This document shows positions 22,454 through 22,464 of a DNA stretch of 22,464 bases, piece by piece. Positions within the stretch are counted from its first letter, which is position 1; every line of letters begins with the position of its first letter. The DNA is from JBAZJI01 sp964596325. GTDB taxonomy: Bacteria; Patescibacteriota; Minisyncoccia; Minisyncoccales; JAGOPM01. The position numbers and the translations under genes are program-made. The stretch covers positions 1 to 22,464 of the forward strand of contig CAZQSQ010000013.1 in the NCBI GenBank assembly GCA_964596325.1. The letters run 5' to 3'. The notes beneath the pieces were generated by a model that worked only from the letters and a program-made list of their open reading frames with translations, ran no database searches and had not been told where the DNA came from.

Positions 22454-22464
22454 CTTTGTTTGAT

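Noticed and set aside
1..22464. CRISPR arrays, tRNA or rRNA genes, insertion sequences
   Set aside because: No regularly spaced direct repeats, cloverleaf-like segments, transposase motifs or paired terminal repeats were seen on either strand.

Overview
The window is an envelope-polysaccharide (or glycan) locus from an AT-biased bacterium. Very short spacers, many 1-20 nt gene overlaps, almost no Shine-Dalgarno sequences and several promoters placed so that transcripts start at the ATG all point towards a small streamlined genome. Candidate Phyla Radiation / Patescibacteria is my best guess. This is an inference: there is no rRNA or marker gene here. TGA is used as a normal stop (for example at 3695-3697, 6490-6492 and 7357-7359), which argues against the code-25 lineages (Gracilibacteria/Absconditabacteria).

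Layout. 1-2689 is a flank of unrelated, separately expressed genes: the end of a MacB/FtsX-type permease, a half-length MFS protein and a secreted HEXXH protein, with intrinsic terminators after the first two. 2756-12757 is a plus-strand run of ten genes: sugar epimerase, Wzx-type flippase, UDP-HexNAc 6-dehydrogenase, WbpB-like oxidase, WbpD-like acetyltransferase, WbpE-like aminotransferase, a second Gfo/Idh oxidoreductase, two SDR sugar enzymes and a methyltransferase. 12728-19882 is a minus-strand run of six fully overlapping genes: non-hydrolysing UDP-GlcNAc 2-epimerase family enzyme, GT2, SDR epimerase, a 754-residue (alpha/alpha)6 toroid fused to a GT4, another GT4, and a FemAB-like transferase. 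The two runs meet tail to tail and overlap by 30 bp. 19986-21083 (plus, GT4) and 21063-22418 (minus, polyprenyl glycosylphosphotransferase) form a second convergent pair overlapping by 21 bp.

How it works together (inference from families). The 5158-9158 genes match the WbpA-WbpB-WbpD-WbpE route from UDP-GlcNAc to UDP-2,3-diacetamido-2,3-dideoxyglucuronic acid. The 2-epimerase at 18770-19882 could convert this to the manno epimer (WbpI role) or simply make UDP-ManNAc (WecB role). The glycosylphosphotransferase would start the glycan on undecaprenyl phosphate, four glycosyltransferase domains would extend it, and the flippase would export it. No Wzy-type polymerase, ligase or oligosaccharyltransferase is visible in the window.

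The most distinctive items are the toroid-GT4 fusion with a recent internal repeat duplication, the leaderless promoter pattern TTGATT-16/17-TATAAT-6/7-ATG seen three times, the FemAB-like gene inside a sugar operon, and the half-size MFS protein. No CRISPR array, tRNA, rRNA or mobile element was found. No gene-free stretch exceeds about 105 bp.
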